DNA of 64,000 nt, from positions 21,453,952 through 21,517,951 of the forward strand of contig CM029376.1 of assembly GCA_017165825.1 (NCBI GenBank), given 5' to 3'. A model generated the notes under the pieces. The model did no database searches, had not been told where the DNA came from, and saw only the letters and a program-made list of their open reading frames with translations. Made by a program: the position numbers and the translations under genes. Shown one piece after another: positions 11,701 through 25,500 of this stretch (positions are counted from its first letter, which is position 1; every line of letters begins with the position of its first letter). Source of the DNA: Hepsetus odoe (taxonomy: Eukaryota; Chordata; Actinopteri; Characiformes; Hepsetidae).

Positions 11701-14700
11701 ACTAATCTCAAACATGATACACTCAAACACGAACACAGAGTTGGAAGGAAGGAAGACGCAAAATCACATTGCCCCATATTTAGGCACTGTACTGGGTCAT
11801 GACACCACAAAATGATTCTATGACTATATCTTGGATAGGGAAGTGGAACGCTTCTATTTTGTTTTTGTTGCTTTAAATATATTTTCAGAAAATATTTATG
11901 TTTTTGTGCTAGAAATATTATAGGTTAATTTAATATGTTTGGCATCACAATCTTTATATATCACAGAACTGAAGAGAGGGCTGCAATATCCAAAGAGCTT
12001 TTAATCCATCACGTTGCTTTTCACTTTATTCCATTTGCAAACTGATCACAGTTTAATAAATGCTGGTTTGATTAATTAAAAGTAAGACATACGATTATAC
12101 AATTACATTACAGAAGAACATTGGATCATATTGTCAAGTCAGTTTCATTAATAAAGCACTTTTTACAACTGCTGTTGTGACAAAGCAGCTTTGCAGAATC
12201 CAGGTCGAGCCCAGAGTAAGCCGAGGGCAACAGAGGCAGAACTGGAGGAAGAAACTTTGGGAGGCACCAAGACTCAGAAGAGGAACCCATGCTCCTCTGG
12301 TTGGCACCAGATAATCAAGAAAGAAAAGAGAAAGTGCATTTTATAAATGAATAGATTTAGCAAAGAGTATGAGTTACTGTAAAAGAGTCTGTAATTGGGA
12401 AGCTGGCTAGCAGTGGTAGTTCTGTTGAGTCAGTGGAGCTTTTGTTAGTCTTAGTTGGTGGCAGCCACACATTCAGATGATCCAGTATGAAGTAGCTGAT
12501 CTGAAGTTCAGGTAGGGAGAGGAATCTGAGAATGTCGGCTCAGATGATGTATTACAAATAATTTTTTGTAAAATTAATTTACCTAAATAACCCTTTAATC
12601 ATATATCAAAACAGATTACAGAAACATGCAAACTTTGTAGACTCTAATTAAGAAAGTGAAAATTACCTTAGTTTGTAGCCCTGTTGTTCACAGTTTAGTG
12701 TTCACAGCTCTCCAGTTGAGTATTGAGAAAATATGAAAAGCAGAGTTTCCCAGCACCATTATGGCATAGCTCAACAGAAAGCAGCTGCAATAGTAAGCAT
12801 TGCTCCCAGTGGCATTTGGTGGGATTAAAGCAGGCTAGGAGGAAGCACCATTCTAAAATGGGGAAGACATTTGGCATGTGCTACGGCCAAGCATAAATAA
12901 AGCCAACAACAAAACGCAGTTCCACAAGAGGCCACAAGAGGCCAGGCAGGAAATGACCACAGTGCTCCTTGAGCCAATATACCACCCCCTCCCCACCACT
13001 TTGGTTGAACCAAATATTGGGGAAATGGAGTGGAAGTATGACACAGATTCACCCTTCAATGCCAGCCATCAACACAAACACCACACCCTCCCCCACCTTC
13101 CCCGATCTATGCTTCTGTGCTTCCTGAATCAGTCGTGCAACAGCCACACCACTCTTACCAAGCTGGTTGGCTGTTTGTACATTCAGACAGGAAATAGCTC
13201 AAACATTGTTCTTTTGAAATGACCAATTTCACTCTATTCTAATTTTAGTTTCTGTTTTTTACATTTTTGCATGTTCAGTCTCTTTCCTTACACTCTCACT
13301 CCGAGTGCTAAATATAGCCCTAACCCCAGCAGTGTTATGATCATCATCTTGCAGCAGGCCACCATGCATTCCAAGCACAGGCCATCCCAACCCACTTTCG
13401 CAATGGCCCACCCAGACAACAAGGGGCCGATTAGGTCTCATGGCTCTGGGGAACATTCCAACAATCAGGGCTTATAGAGCCCTGATTATTGAATCAGGAA
13501 ACATCATTTTCATCTCATAAACCTCATCTGCTTTCATATAAGGAACCATCACTGTTTATATAGGCAACATTTTGACAAATCTGTAAATCTTGCCCAATCT
13601 CAACAAAATGTTTGACCTATCTATTCTCCATTCACAAATACAAGTATTAGCAAACACTGACAATAAACCAGGACACCGAAGAGTAAAGAAATTGTGCAGA
13701 TTTTACAGGTTTTATAAATGTTTGCAGAACTCCTTAATAGTATAACATTTAGTCATGCTTCCAGTTCAGTAGTTGAGGAGGCTTGAGGCTTTAAATAGGC
13801 ATGTGATGTAATGCTGGGGTGTAAATTAGGTCTAATAAGTGAAGGAGAAACTTGTTCTGGCTTTGTTGCCCCTTGGCCATCTGTGTGTACAGTAAGCAGC
13901 CGCATGGATGCTAATTCTGGGCAATAAGAGCAGATCTGCAGTAATTGGAGGGGCCGGAGTGGCAGGGGTGCTGAGTTCAGACCTGAGCCCGAGCAGAGAC
14001 AGCTGGCTAGTAGGATCACACAGCAGGGCCTGGAGGTCATGACAAGGTAAACAGCGCCCTGCTCTCCTTCACATTTTAGTTGCAAGTTGACGGATTTACA
14101 CAAAATCTGGTACATTTTATACATTGTGTCACAAACATTGAGGTGCATTTTATAATGACAAGTTAAAAGCTTGTTTTCAGTGCCTCACTTTCATCATTTG
14201 AAAAATATTAAATGAAGATGGTAATACAAATATAATACTTTAACGTTTACGGCATTTAGCAGATGCTCTTATCCAGAGCAACTTCCATGTCCTAATTACA
14301 GGGACAGTCCCCCTAGAGCAACTCGGGGTAAAGGGTCTTGCTCAGGGACCCAGTGATGGTAGTGCCAGAGGTGGGATTTGAACCTGGAACCTCTTGAGCC
14401 ATTGGTCCATAGGCAAGTACCCCACCACTAGACCACCACCACCCCCTGAACACTGAATCAGCACCTTTAGTAAATCTAGTCTTTTAAAAAAAGGTAAGTC
14501 AGGTGCATGAATTGCTCTTTCATCTAATTCCAGGCTCCTTGCCACATTAGGAAGCAGAACATCCATAATTAATGGCTCCATAGGGAGTGCAGTGGAAGGG
14601 GATGTGATCTCTGGGAGAGGAGACTGAGATTGATCATGCATCTCTGTACTACACACCCCACTGAGAGCTAACTGGACATCCAGATGAAGGGGAAAGCTTT

Positions 14701-15491
14701 CACATCACAACAAAAGCCTCCAGAATCTTCAAAAACCTCTAAATATAACACTCAATTTCATCAGAATTAATGAATTACTAACCTGTCTTTCAGATCTCCT
14801 GCCTAATTTAGTCATCTCTAGTTCTAAATTAGCTAAAACTCCCCATCACACAATTTCCATTTAGTTTTTAATGTCATTATTGTGCCTCCATTTGTGTTTA
14901 AACAAGTAACAATTTTTTTTTATTCAAACGGTCAGAATAGGAGTCATACAACTGCAAATGTATTCATGGGAAATGGAAAGCCTACCTTTATTTGCTGTCA
15001 TGACCTAATCCCTTCTATGGGCAGAGTAACTGACACAAGTAGACAATCTAAGTCTGCTCTTTATAATAAACACGATTTAATAGGCACACTATCCACTGAA
15101 CACAGAGAGGGCGTCTTCATTTATCAAAATAGTCTGTGCCTAAACTCCCTCAGAGGGGCTTTGAGTAGATTCCACTCTGCATGTATCCATTTCACGCGGC
15201 TGTGTGTCTCCGGGGGCAGGCCTCAGATAAAGGACACAAGGGTTGACACACATTTCCCAGCGTGAGCTGCTCTTAACACCCCACCTCTCCCTGCCCCCAC
15301 GGAATCACTCTCGCTGCTAATTTCATTTGCCATAGGCTAGTCACGCCTCAGCTAGCCACACACACCAAGAACTCAAAAAAAGAAACATGGCGCTCATCCT
15401 CTCAAAACAAAACATGTTCTCTATTTTCTATCACTCGTTTCTCTCCTGTGCTCCATCACCTCATTTTTGTCACACTTCATCTCTAATAAAA

Positions 15492-15533
<42 letters not shown>

Positions 15534-15727
15534 GAGAAAGAAAGACAGAGTCACTCTAGGGGAAGTCTATGGAGGCAGGCTCAGATGTGGTGCTCTGTAG
15601 TGAAGCTGGATGCAGGCCAGATGTCAGGATTATTGCTTGTGTCAGCCAACAGACAGAACAATGGCACACAGGGCACAGAGTCCAGAGGGGTGCCCAGTGG
15701 AAGTGGAGAGGCCCATCCTGGTCCTGG

Positions 15728-15779
<52 letters not shown>

Positions 15780-16741
15780 CACACACTTTTTCCTACACAC
15801 TTAAAGATGTGTTCACAGAGGGTTTTCTTTTCATTATATTTATTCTCTGATTACTCTACCTGTAGCAATGACAGAAACCTGGACACTGAAGGATTAATGT
15901 CTGGAAATGTAATGAATGATTGCAGCTGAAGAGGGTATACTCTGTTGATCATGCAGTCAAGTGCAAGTTATAGTGCTTACAGGCACCTTTATGTCCTCAT
16001 CAATTTCATAAAGTCCTCACTTGTCCCAAAGGCCTGCTGTGATGGAGGCCTTGATTTCCATTCAGTTAAAACGCTGAAATGAAATTTCTTGAACCAAATC
16101 GGCCATCTTCTTTTTTGGACATTTTTGACAATTCAGACATTTCCAGTGGTTGTCATTTCAGTGCATTCCCAGTTTAATAATACAAAGCAGGGCTAACCCC
16201 AGAAAATTGTTTAGTTCCTTTGGTGGGATAAAGAGGATAGGTTGCTGATAGAAGAACTGGAATATCCAACAAGTCTGCAATATAGAAAGCATGTGAATTT
16301 AAAATGCCATTTTTCTGTTTTTAAGACTCAAAGTACTAAAAGGTTTAATAAAAAACATCATTTTTTACAGTTATGTTATAAACTATAGGTGTTTTAATGC
16401 TGTACAACAATCATTTTATGATTTCATAAAACACAAATGTGACTTTAATTATAAATTTGATTATAATTATATACTAATTCAATTCTAACATTTCAACATC
16501 AGCGCTGATGCTGACGCTGAAACACGACTGTGAGATCAAAGCATTTTTACACAGATAGTAACTGATTAAAAACTGAGGGGAAAATTAAAAAGCAAGAAAC
16601 AGCGACCTATTTTAGAGATAAACAACCACAAATCAGATGCAAATTATTATACCTACATAATACACCATGACTAATCTAAATGAAACAATATATACATATT
16701 GTTTATATATTTGTATGAAATCAGACCTGCTCAAAATTTAG

Positions 16742-16819
<78 letters not shown>

Positions 16820-19800
16820 TTTCTATCTGTTAATTTTGAGCAGGTCTGATTTCATACAAAGTCCATAAAGATGAACCACAATATGTATGTTATTATGCTT
16901 CATGTTATCTTTGTCTGTAAACAGAACATCAGCTGCCTTACCCTTTTTAATTGGCTTGTGTTTGTCTACGGGATAAGGTGGGGGTGGGGTTAAAGTGTTA
17001 CAGCCAGGCAGGTGCTGGCCAGCAGAAGATTAAAATGGTTTTAGGCAAATGACAGGATAAATAGAGCTCTCTACTAAGAAGCTTACTATATATGACCTGC
17101 CTGACCTCATCAGTTTTCTTTGATTAAAAAAGATATCACAGGGCTGCCAGTCAGATGACATCGGGAGGGGGTCAGAGCAAATAACTAAAAGGCATGAATG
17201 GTGCTATCTCTAAACATCCTATAAGCTTTAGAAGGTTTTACAGGGAGTACAGCATGACAGAAGCAGTACTGGATCTGTAAGCCTGACCACTTCTGTTTGA
17301 AATAACTGTGCCCTTTAAGCCATAATTAGGCTTCACGGATTGGACCCATTTTTTTTTTTTTCAGCAGTACACTGAAAAGCAGCACCATTCTGACATTGTG
17401 AAAGAGCACAACACACAGTGAGACACAATGAAAATGCCTCTGCATTTTAACCATACACACACACGTGCAGCAGGGCAGCAATTGAAAGCACCCAGGGAGC
17501 AGCGACGGGGAAGGTACCTGCAGGGCAACCTACTGGTCTAGGATTCAAGCCCACGACCTTCTGATCCTGGAACTTAGTCCCTAACCACTAGGCCATCACT
17601 GCCCTCCCAAATACAAATATTCATTTATTATTCCTTCACATATCTTTTTAAATTAACACGGCTGATGGCAGGGATTTCTCAGGCAATCCTGTAAGGCCAT
17701 AATTTTCATGTCCTTGCCTTTCCTCTTGGACCTTTCCCGTTTAAATTCCAAGTCACAGTTTCATTGAAAAAAATAACTAATTATTTGCAGACTGCACTGC
17801 AGGTGTGTAGTGAAGCAGCTTCTAATGATTGCCAGCACCCAATAACTGGGTTTGAGAACTCCATCATTTGAAACAAAGCACTATGAAGCACAATGAACTG
17901 AGCAGATATTTCATCCTTGCATCAAGAATTTATGCAATGGAGGAGATGTTACAAATGCCTAATTTTATTTTAATGATAGAGGTGTGCAGAGACAGAGTGA
18001 GAGGAAGTAAGGAGTGAAAGTGAGAGACAAAAAAAGACGAAGAAAGGAGCATAAAAACAGACAAAACAGAACAAATTAGGACCATAAAGTGAAAATTGTC
18101 ATTGCGAGGTCACAGCACAGCACACAGTGAATCACAAAGAAATTGGACCTCTGCATTTAACCCATGACTGTGCATAAACACTGTGCAACAGTGGATAGCT
18201 ATGAAAGCATCCAGGGAGCAGGACGTGGGCTGGTAACTTGCTCAAGGAGTACTCAGGGCAAATCCCACTGGTAAGGGCCTGAAAACTCACAATCTTCCGA
18301 TCCAGGCCAACTCCCCAACCACTAGGCCACCGCTGCCTTAGTAAGTAAAGGAAAAAAAAGGTGAGACACAGAAAGAGGTAGAGAGAGAAAACAGACCATT
18401 TGTCGGCACTGGTGCTTTGAGGTGCTTTAGACCAGGCTCCTTAGAACAGCAGCAGCAGGGGAGCAACCTACTTCATCACATACCTTTCAGAGCCTTTTCA
18501 GTTTCCTTGAAAACAAGGCTGCTGTGTCACAAATATGTCTGCAACAGCTACATTTAATGACCCTTCCAGCACAACCCCACAATGCCCACCATTACAATCT
18601 TCTGACAGCCAAGGCAGGCAGAATGGCAGGCTGGTAATACAATACCTTTTTAAATGTCACACGAGCCCACCGCAGCAGTTTCAGATTGAAGGTGTAATCA
18701 GGAGACCAGGGGTAGAAGCTCAGGGCTCAGTGCACATTGAAAGCGTTGAGCCAAAGTGGATGAGAATGAGAAGAGAGGGCTCAAGAGCATGTCGATAGAG
18801 CAGCGCAAAAAAGGCATGCAGTCCTCACAGAGCCACAGGCTGATCACTCATTCAATTAGAGCAGGAGGTTAAAACAGAGCTGCAGGGTGTAAGCTTTCTA
18901 TCCCTAAATGGACAGCTCAGAGAAAATGAGTATTATTAAGTTAAAATGAGAAGTTAAAATTAGTATACAAAGTAAACAAATTAAAAATCAGAAGTTATAA
19001 TTACATTTCCAAATCTAAATTCTAAAAATCTCAAATCTAAAATCTAAATTTTTTACATTTAATATAAAATGTCCAAAAGAATCTTTTTCCTGGGAATCCC
19101 TCTATCCTCAACAGTATTGATGCATTGCATTTTCATCCTTAGTGCATGTAAAATATAATGTAGGCAAACTGTATGGAACAGAAGAGAACTCATTGAGGGC
19201 GCAGCGGGTATTAAGACTGATACCCCTGAATTTTAAGACATGCTAAGACAATTTTCAAGCCTCTAGTGAGCCTTTAAAATGAAGAATGTAATGCATGAAA
19301 TGTTATATCTTTTGTCACATTACAGTGCATGTTACTAAGTGGGTGCCTGCCCTCTTACCGCTGAGTTCGACCTAGTTGGTGTATTTGCAACTGTGTATTG
19401 AAAAATCATAAGTATCTGAACATTGGCCTGTTTGTTCCAAGTTTAACCAGGCATCCATATGAATCATTCATATATGCTATGTTAATATTTTAGCGTTATA
19501 ACGCTAATCTGTATTCATGATGGCGTGCGTGGAAACACTTTACAGCGGGGACACAGTGAACATGCTCACGAGCGAATGCTTACTGGTCCTTTAAGACTTT
19601 TGTTGGTCCAGTGGTGCCTTGAAAAAATGAAAAGCTCCCTACCTCAGCTTACACCAAGAAAGGTCTAGTGGTACTGTGTGATTCATTCCCTTGCTAAATT
19701 TTATAGGTTGTTCTGAAACATCCTGGCATGCTAAAACACTTCGCTTCTAGGACATGGAGAGGGGGAGCTGCAGATAGATCTGAACAGGCTGCTGGGGATG

Positions 19801-21689
19801 AGCAGAAGAGTTAGGATTAAGAAAAGGTCCAGTAGTGAGTAGAAAAGAGAGACAGGGAGAGAGAGGGATGGGGAGAGTTGGGGCTTTCACGTTTCATGAA
19901 TAAAGAAGCAGATCACACGCAGCACATGTCTGATCTGTTCATAAAAGAGACATGGCGGATCAGCACACACACAAACATTAAGAAATCCCGTCTTCGAGAC
20001 TCATCACCTTTAATCTTAGATAAATCAACAGAAAAAAAGAAAAAACAATGACAACATCAAAAAAGAAGAACTCAGAAAATTGCTGACATTAACAGATACT
20101 TATCTAATAGTCTAAGAAATGTGGAACAAAGAGAAAGTGTTACTGTTAAGTGCACTTAAATTCTTTTTCAGAGAGCACAGGGTCTGTGCTATGCTTAAAA
20201 GGTTCTGTGCTTAAAAAACAACAAAACTAATCAGCAAAAAAATTGAGGCCTCAATGAAACCAGCTTTAAAATTCAAAACTAATTTAAATTCAATGAGTAC
20301 AGGATTCGTTTCACGTTTGTTACTTACAGAAGACTTCCAGTTCTTTCCTTTTAGTCTAACACAGTGACAGATAAACCCCACGTGAGCTATCCTATTAAAC
20401 AAAGCAAATAAGCGATCTTTGCCAAAAAGTGGTGTGCCATGAGCAAACACATGGTTATATTGTAAGAAACCTGACACACCTTGCAACATCATTCACTCTC
20501 TTCAGAAAAGAATGAATGACTGTCTGTGTTTGGGTAAACTGGCAATGGAGATTCAACATGAAAATATTTTGAATAAAAACTTTCATTTTAAATGTATCTG
20601 GTACTAAATGCCCATATTAACCTAAAGTCGCATGCTTTTAAAAAAGCTGCTGAAAGCAAAAACACTACAATAAAAAGGGAAACAGATTTTGTCATACAAG
20701 CAAACAGGCCACCCATTTACATTAAAAAAGAAGGAGCATTTGTACCAACAACTGAAATTGCTCAGATTCATGTTTGTGAAATGTAACAACACACTAATAC
20801 AGGACAAAGTAAAAGAAGTGTACTACTACTTCTAGTTGTAATGGTATGTGAGAATTAACAGTGTAGCACTGCTTCTCAGTTCATCTGCAGGGTTCATTTT
20901 CCATCAACACTGGCATCAACATGGACCAAAGGCCTGAATTCAGACCATTCTAGTACAGTGTAAAATACACCTTTTCTACACCTGGTTGTTTCATTTGTCT
21001 GTTGATCCAATGAGGCAAGGGAAAGAGAAAGGAAATAAGTGCTTTTCAGTGCACTTACAGAGCTGAATTTTGGTTGTGGCATGTGGACACATTAAATAAC
21101 TAGGTGTAGGCAGGATCTAGGTTACTCTACACTTTGTCAAGGGCTGTACTATGCGCAGCTATAGTTATAAGAAGCATTGCACTACCCGATTTACTGGCAT
21201 AGGGATGTGAGAACATTCTAACCAAAAATAAGAGCCCAAAAAGTTATTCACAATGATACTATGCAGTAGCTAACAGATCCTCTTTTCAGTATGCCTGTCC
21301 CCACCACTCATAGCATGATTCTTGTAGCAAAGGTATCTGTTAGCAGTCAGCATTCTAGCATATATATTTAAACAGAATGTAAACCGCTGAATAAAGAACA
21401 AGCATTATGGACTATGGTACAACTGACTTCATGATGTTGATGTTGAAACTGACAGAGCAACCTATTGAATGTTTGAAGATGTAATGTCAGTCAAACCTCA
21501 CTCTTATTAGGAACTCCTATCAAACAACTCGTTGCTTACTCATAATTTTATCCTATTCTTGTAAAAACACTCTAGTTCTATTTCTAGCCGCCTCTATTAC
21601 TGCATAGGATATATAGTCATTTCATAACATCTATATGTTAAATATTACAGGATTGGTCTGCCCTGTAATTGTGCAAGGAGCAAGGAGCA

Positions 21690-21740
<51 letters not shown>

Positions 21741-21798
21741 GAGAGGAGAGAGAGAGAGAGAGAGAGAGACGTTCTCGACTCAGCAGAAGATGTGTATA

Positions 21799-21863
<65 letters not shown>

Positions 21864-22528
21864 GACCGTCAGTGGGGAGGCTGAAAGGGTTCTGGAGAGG
21901 AAAGGCAGCAATCTCTTTTCCGGCCTGGGGATTTTACGCCACTCAGCTTTTGTGCTGCAATCGCATCAGCTAGACACAGTACTAACAGCCACATCTGCCA
22001 GCAGGGACCAACCTGTTGGATTAAAGAGCGTAGCCTACTCCTACATGAAAGTAGGGGTTCCTTTCTCACCTACAGTGGCAATGAATAAGGACTGAAAAGA
22101 GTTTTATTTAATGTGCAATGTGATAACAAAAGAATTGTCTGCCACGTAAGCTTCTGCTGCATTACAGTGGTTGCTTGAATCAGACTACCAGTTCACCATT
22201 ATTATAGACTTAAATGCTTCTTCAAAATGAAATTTTCAAAAAACATCTAAGCCACGACTCTGTGTGTTTAAAAAAGTGGTTTGGTTTGTACTGTTTTACA
22301 AATTCTGTTACACTGTTGTTTGTGTAACAGGGCTTTTGGGAAACTCAGGAAACTACTGTTTAAACTCAGGACTTTTACATCTGTCACATTTATAAGAGCC
22401 CTGTAACACCCAAATTTCCCATTCGTGGGATAATAAAAGAATACTCTACTCTACTCTACTCTACTCTACTCTACTCTACTCTACTCTACTCTTTAATGCT
22501 CAAAGTCTACAGTACTGAACTGGAATAA

Positions 22529-22574
<46 letters not shown>

Positions 22575-25500
22575 ACACACAGGCTGGAAATTTCAACAAA
22601 CGATAGCATTTTGCTAATCAACATAACGGCCTCCACAATAGAGTCTATGTGGAGCCCAGATAAGTCTTTCAGCCATGAGGGCTGTGGTTTGACACAATGA
22701 TTTGTCAAAGTGCAGCTACTGAATGCAGGAAAACAATTATGCATGGAGACTTGTCTCTTGACCTGAATAAACATGTCAGAAGCTACAGCCACAGCGACAG
22801 AAGTATGTTCTCATCACATTTGCAATCTGCCTAGCTATGTTACTTCTGAATGATTTCTATTTGCTTTTCCATGTCCAACTTGAGCCAAGAATACTTTTAC
22901 GCCATATTACAGGGCTCATCATTCTGAGACTGTAACGAGTATACTTTTCAATCTCAAAAACATAGATGTTAGATTGCTGCATTCTCAGAGAAGTGAAGGA
23001 GAGAGAGAAAAAAAAAAAGAAGCAGTCATGACTGCAGTTCAGATCCAGGCCAAGCTGGACCATGAAATGCCAGCTCTTGCTGCTATTTTGTGAAACTGTT
23101 TGGGCGGCTCACAAAAACCCAATCTCCCTGTGGCCCCTGCCAGCCTGGCCTTCCTGTCATCATCGCCCTTGGTGTGGGCAACGCATCAGATCCCAATTTC
23201 TGATCTCCTCCACCTGCGCCTACACCACCTACTCTCGAACTCCCTGACATACACACACATATACAAATACACACCCACACCCAGTCAAACTGATAAGACT
23301 GTTTTGGCAAGTCTCCCAGTTTGTCCTGCTGAAATTCTTCACTCCTGTTTTCAAAGCAAAGAGACACGTGCAGCGGCAGCCTTTCATTTCATTTCTCAAA
23401 ACTTGACAGTAAAAACAAAACTTGGGCAGTAATCCACTTATTGTATAAACTCATAAAGGAACATGAGCAGGCCATGAAAACACATTTCTTTTTCACAAAG
23501 TTAACTAATGGACTATTAAAAAAGTGTCATATGTTGCGCTGTGACTGTGCAAAGGGTAATGGAGGAAAGAGAAAAGGAAAGGGGTGTGTGTGTGTGTGTG
23601 TGTGCGTGCGTTCGTGTGTGTGCGTGCGTGCGTTCGTGCGTGCGTGCGTTTGTGCGTGCGTTCGTGTGTGTCCTGATGGACTGAGCTAGTCTGGATTACG
23701 TGGAATGCTTGCCAGGGTCCTGCCCTCTCCCAAGCACAGCAGGCCTGATGCATTGCATTAATCTCATGCAGTGGACCAATGCATAAAGAAACTCCCCAAA
23801 ACAGCTTAAGCAGCACTAAATAATACAGTTAAAAAAACATCTTTATCTCGCTCAGGACACAATAGGTCACAAGTCTGATCAGACACTTAGGGCTTATTGA
23901 TCGCAGCATACTTAGAAATGCTTGCACAGACAAATTGGATACTTTTCCAACAAGGTAGGAGAGGGAGCGAGGGATAGGGCCAGCTCCAGAGCAAAAGCAG
24001 AGAGGTTATATTTTGAGGTGGGAAAGCTGAAAGAAGGGATAATGGAAAATGTTGCTACATTATTGATGGTTTTAATCGGCACACAAGAACAGCAGCGGTC
24101 AACGTTCTCCTGAAGCGATGCTTTGTTAAATTATTTAAATCTCCATGAATGCAGTTTTGTTTTCAATTCCCAGCACAAATCCAGGGAGCAAATGCATTTG
24201 TCAACAAAAAGAGCTTGTCATGCTCAGTGAAAGAATCATACATCCTTCTTGTTTGCATTCATCACAAACTTTAATTCATTTCCACATAGCTAAAATGCCA
24301 AAATGGATTAAGGGTCTAAGTCACATCTGCTTGTGGCACACAGGGCAAAGAAAGTCATCCTCAGCATAAAACTTATCTTTACTTTTGCATTTGGCCCCTA
24401 AGAAAGTGGGCAGCGAGGTTACTGTGGACATGCCATTTCAGCTGAAGTGCAGACAAACAGTGGCAGTTAGCCGGCCAGATCAATACAAATCCAACCGTCC
24501 ACAGCTCGCCTTAGGCTGTCATTTAACTTTAAGCCCTAAATCTCCCTTCTACATCCATTAGTGCTCTAATCACACACATGTCACCCATGTATTTAAACAG
24601 GAAATGAAAAGGTGATGTCCTCACTGTCCACAAACACAACAGATGCAAATGTAAATGAACCCAAAAACTCCCTTGTGTGCCTATGTGATGCTGAAAATAT
24701 TATCTTCTTCACATTTGATGCAGAAATATCAGAGGTGGCATTCGAACATTAGTGGTAGTCTATTTTGAATAGTGACTAACCAAAAAATGGAGCTTTACAC
24801 ACAAGGGCTGGGCAATGTGACGATATTTTTTATTATCGAAATAAATTACATCACGGTCTTCTTTTCTGAGCGTGTTGTGAAACCATCGGTGATCAAAGAA
24901 CACAGATGTTTCTGTTGAAGGGAAGCAGAACTGGTCCTGTCACCCTGGAGTTAGTGCAGTGTTTGCATATTTCGGTGCCTCTACTGGTTCCTTTTGCGTC
25001 ATTAAAACTTATTAGGTTTGGTAGTTTTGACTTCTTGGTCACACACAATTTACACACCTCACAATGTAGAGAAAAAACACTGTACATTCATCAGATCATA
25101 TTTACATACATCTTTACATACTTATTATCATATTTTCTGCTGTTCAGTTTTGTATACTTTATAGAACATGTATTACATTTACATTTACGGCATTTAGCAG
25201 ACGCTCTTACCCAGCAACTTCCACGTCCTAATTACAGGGACAGTCCCCCTGGAGACACTCGGGGTTAAGGGTCTTGCTCAGGGACCCAGAGGTGGGATTC
25301 AAACCTGGGACCTCTTGATCCATAGTGGTCCACAGGCAAGTACCCTACCACTAGACCACCAACACCCCATGTATATGCTAGTCTGTAGTATGTCCCTTGC
25401 TCTAATTTGCTTTTATCTAGGATTTTTATTTTACACCACAGACCAGGAGCAGCTCGGAGACACATTTCACTGCAAGTTATAACCAAGAATGAGACTGCAG

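Noticed and set aside
15387..15929. 180-codon frame with ERERER and HTHTHT runs
   Set aside because: The frame is created by (GA)n and (CA)n microsatellites.
21669..21884. 71-codon protein with VYKRQ
   Set aside because: It is GA-repeat translation plus adapter sequence.
22441..22494. CRISPR-like or satellite array
   Set aside because: The units are five bases with no spacers, and the array is best explained as a LINE tail.
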